Below are positions 4,671-5,954 of a DNA stretch of 5,954 nucleotides, piece by piece. This DNA comes from Hyphomicrobiales bacterium (GTDB taxonomy: Bacteria > Pseudomonadota > Alphaproteobacteria > Rhizobiales > Beijerinckiaceae), in assembly GCA_028290085.1 (NCBI GenBank), contig JAQGKN010000175.1, forward strand, positions 1 to 5,954, in the 5' to 3' direction. Position 1 is the stretch's first letter. Each line of letters opens with the position of its first letter. The translations under genes and the position numbers were made by a program. The notes below the pieces were generated by a model. The model made no database searches and was not told the DNA's origin. It worked only from the letters and a program-made list of their open reading frames with translations.

Positions 4671-5954
4671 TCAGACGCGTCCATTGAGCGGCGCAGCACC
4701 CAGAGCGCTGAGAGCCTTCGCAGGCCTGGCTTCCGCCTCATCGGCCTCCTCGCGCGTGCGGGGCCGCACGATGTACGAGGTGGGGATTTCCAACCGCCAG
4801 ATCAGACCGTCGGGCGCAAAATCGAGCGTCACCTTGCCCTCGAGCGCGTGCGCCGCAATGCGCTTGAGAACTTTGTGGCCGAAGCCCTCACGAGCGGGGG
4901 GCGACACAGCAGGGCCGCCGGTTTCCTGCCAAACCATCCGAAGCACGGGATCGGCTGCGTGTTCGTCGAGGGTCCAGGCGAGATGAACCTCACCGGACTC
5001 GCCCGACAGCGCGCCATATTTGGCAGCATTGGTCGAGAGTTCGTGGAGCGCGAGTCCAATGTTCTGCGCGGCCTCGGGCTTCAGCATCACATCGGGTCCC
5101 TCGATCCAGATGCGCTTGCCGATCAGGTCTGCGTAATGGACGAGCTGCGAGTTGGCGAGGTCCGTGAGCGAAGCGCCGTGCCAATCCTGCATGACGAGCA
5201 GGTCTTGCGAACCGGCGAGAGCCTCGAGTCGCGCGGTAAAGCGTATCTCGAAGTCTTTTGCCGTGCCGCCGCCAGTGGCGGTCTGGCGGGCCATGGCCTG
5301 AATGACAGCGAGAAGGTTTTTGGAGCGGTGCGCGATCTCGCGCATCAGCATGTGGACATGGGCTTCGCGCTGCTTGCGCTCGGTGACGTCGCGCGAGATG
5401 CCGATTATCCGGACGGCCTGGCCGTGTTCGAAGATCGATCGGCCCCTTGCTGCGATCCACCGTTCGTGGGCGGCATTTCTGCGGTCGGCGAGGCGGTATT
5501 CGACGTCATATTCGCCGTCGCCGCCGGGGTCGGTGGCTCCGGAGGTCGCTTCGCGTGTTTTCAGCACGTCCTCGCGATGTATCAAGCTTTCGAAGGCCTC
5601 CAGCGAGATGGGCGCGTCGGCGACGATGCCGTGCAGATGGCGCATGCGCGTGTCCCAGACGAGGTCGTTCGACGCGAGGTCCCATTCCCAGACGCCGGTC
5701 TGCCCGGCTTCCAGGGCGAGTTCCGTGCGGACCAATGCTGTCTGCAATTCACGCTCGGCGTTTTTCCGCCACGTGATATCGGTGCCGCTGGCCACCATGC
5801 GAACGATGCGGCCGGACTCGTCTTTCAATGGAGCCATCTGGAAGTCGAGCGTGATCGTGCGTCCCTGGCCGACACGCATGGCGGCATCGTAGCGGAGCGT
5901 CGCGCCTTCGCGTACGCGGTCCACTGTGTCCTTCATGCGCGCCTGCATGGCGGG
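4671..5954 (-). CDS. PAS-PAS-HWE sensor histidine kinase (5' end cut)
   Basis: The frame is open to the right edge, so the N-terminus is missing; an internal ATG at 5948 gives 425 residues, used for numbering here. Residues 1-63 are the end of a PAS/PAC domain (DFQMAPLKDESGRIVRMV, then GTDITWRK). Residues about 75-192 are a complete second PAS/PAC domain (GVWEWDLASNDLVWDTRM near its start, ending IIGISRDVTERK). The kinase domain follows. It has the phospho-acceptor His207 in REIAHRSKNLLAVIQAMARQ, the N box HELSTNAAKYGAL (302-314, Asn307), the diagnostic WQE (340-342) and the glycine motif GFGHKVL (355-361). These mark the HWE family, in which ATP-dependent autophosphorylation at the His is followed by transfer to a response regulator, often an atypical or single-domain one. 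No transmembrane segment is in the visible part, so it may be cytosolic. No response regulator is in the window. The signal sensed is unknown. Confidence 0.93.
   Translation of the reverse strand, partial: PAMQARMKDTVDRVREGATLRYDAAMRVGQGRTITLDFQMAPLKDESGRIVRMVASGTDITWRKNAERELQTALVRTELALEAGQTGVWEWDLASNDLVWDTRMRHLHGIVADAPISLEAFESLIHREDVLKTREATSGATDPGGDGEYDVEYRLADRRNAAHERWIAARGRSIFEHGQAVRIIGISRDVTERKQREAHVHMLMREIAHRSKNLLAVIQAMARQTATGGGTAKDFEIRFTARLEALAGSQDLLVMQDWHGASLTDLANSQLVHYADLIGKRIWIEGPDVMLKPEAAQNIGLALHELSTNAAKYGALSGESGEVHLAWTLDEHAADPVLRMVWQETGGPAVSPPAREGFGHKVLKRIAAHALEGKVTLDFAPDGLIWRLEIPTSYIVRPRTREEADEAEARPAKALSALGAAPLNGRV

Noticed and set aside
1..5954. CRISPR array, phage defence or toxin-antitoxin system
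   Set aside because: No spaced direct repeats and no nuclease, toxin or antitoxin motifs are visible; all sizeable genes fit other known families.

Overview
The window looks like chromosomal DNA of an alphaproteobacterium, most likely of the order Hyphomicrobiales (Rhizobiales). The reasons are the high G+C content, an HWE-family sensor histidine kinase, a DUF2778 (YkuD-like) envelope protein, a DUF3891 protein and an HpxZ/AtzH-like protein, all commonly found together in that order. The genus cannot be fixed from the sequence alone.

Layout. (1) Positions 1-894 form a gene-poor scar region. It opens with the wreck of an IS3-type insertion sequence: the N-terminal part of the transposase joined directly to its last ten residues, followed by a plausible IS right end near 218. 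Further on is a tRNA T-arm-like motif (about 374-398) and then the 3' half of a tRNA-Thr(CGU) gene, with encoded CCA but no 5' half (625-673, minus strand). Such a piece is what site-specific integration into a tRNA gene leaves behind. The region closes with a strong bidirectional hairpin terminator (826-861). (2) Positions 895-3127 hold a three-gene minus-strand operon. In order of transcription it encodes a secreted NMT1/SsuA-type ABC substrate-binding protein, a DUF3891 protein and an HpxZ/AtzH-like NTF2-fold protein, with 36-37 bp gaps, a ribosome binding site before each gene and the terminator just after the last. No permease, ATPase or amidase lies in the window. (3) After a 270-bp divergent intergenic region, 3401-4390 (plus strand) encodes a DUF2778 protein with an N-terminal membrane segment, a low-complexity linker and a cysteine catalytic domain. 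(4) Convergent to it, on the minus strand, are a 69-residue glycine-rich double-membrane-segment protein (4397-4606) and, upstream of that, a PAS-PAS-HWE histidine kinase (4671 to beyond the right edge).

How the genes may work together. The operon suggests binding and handling of a small nitrogen-containing compound: HpxZ/AtzH relatives accompany amidases of purine-derived oxalurate or s-triazine breakdown. The partners would have to lie elsewhere or have been lost at the scarred left end. The right half is ordinary cell-envelope and signalling content. I did not find a convincing entirely new system. The most interesting parts are the tRNA/IS scar region and the apparently incomplete transport/catabolic operon that ends beside it.
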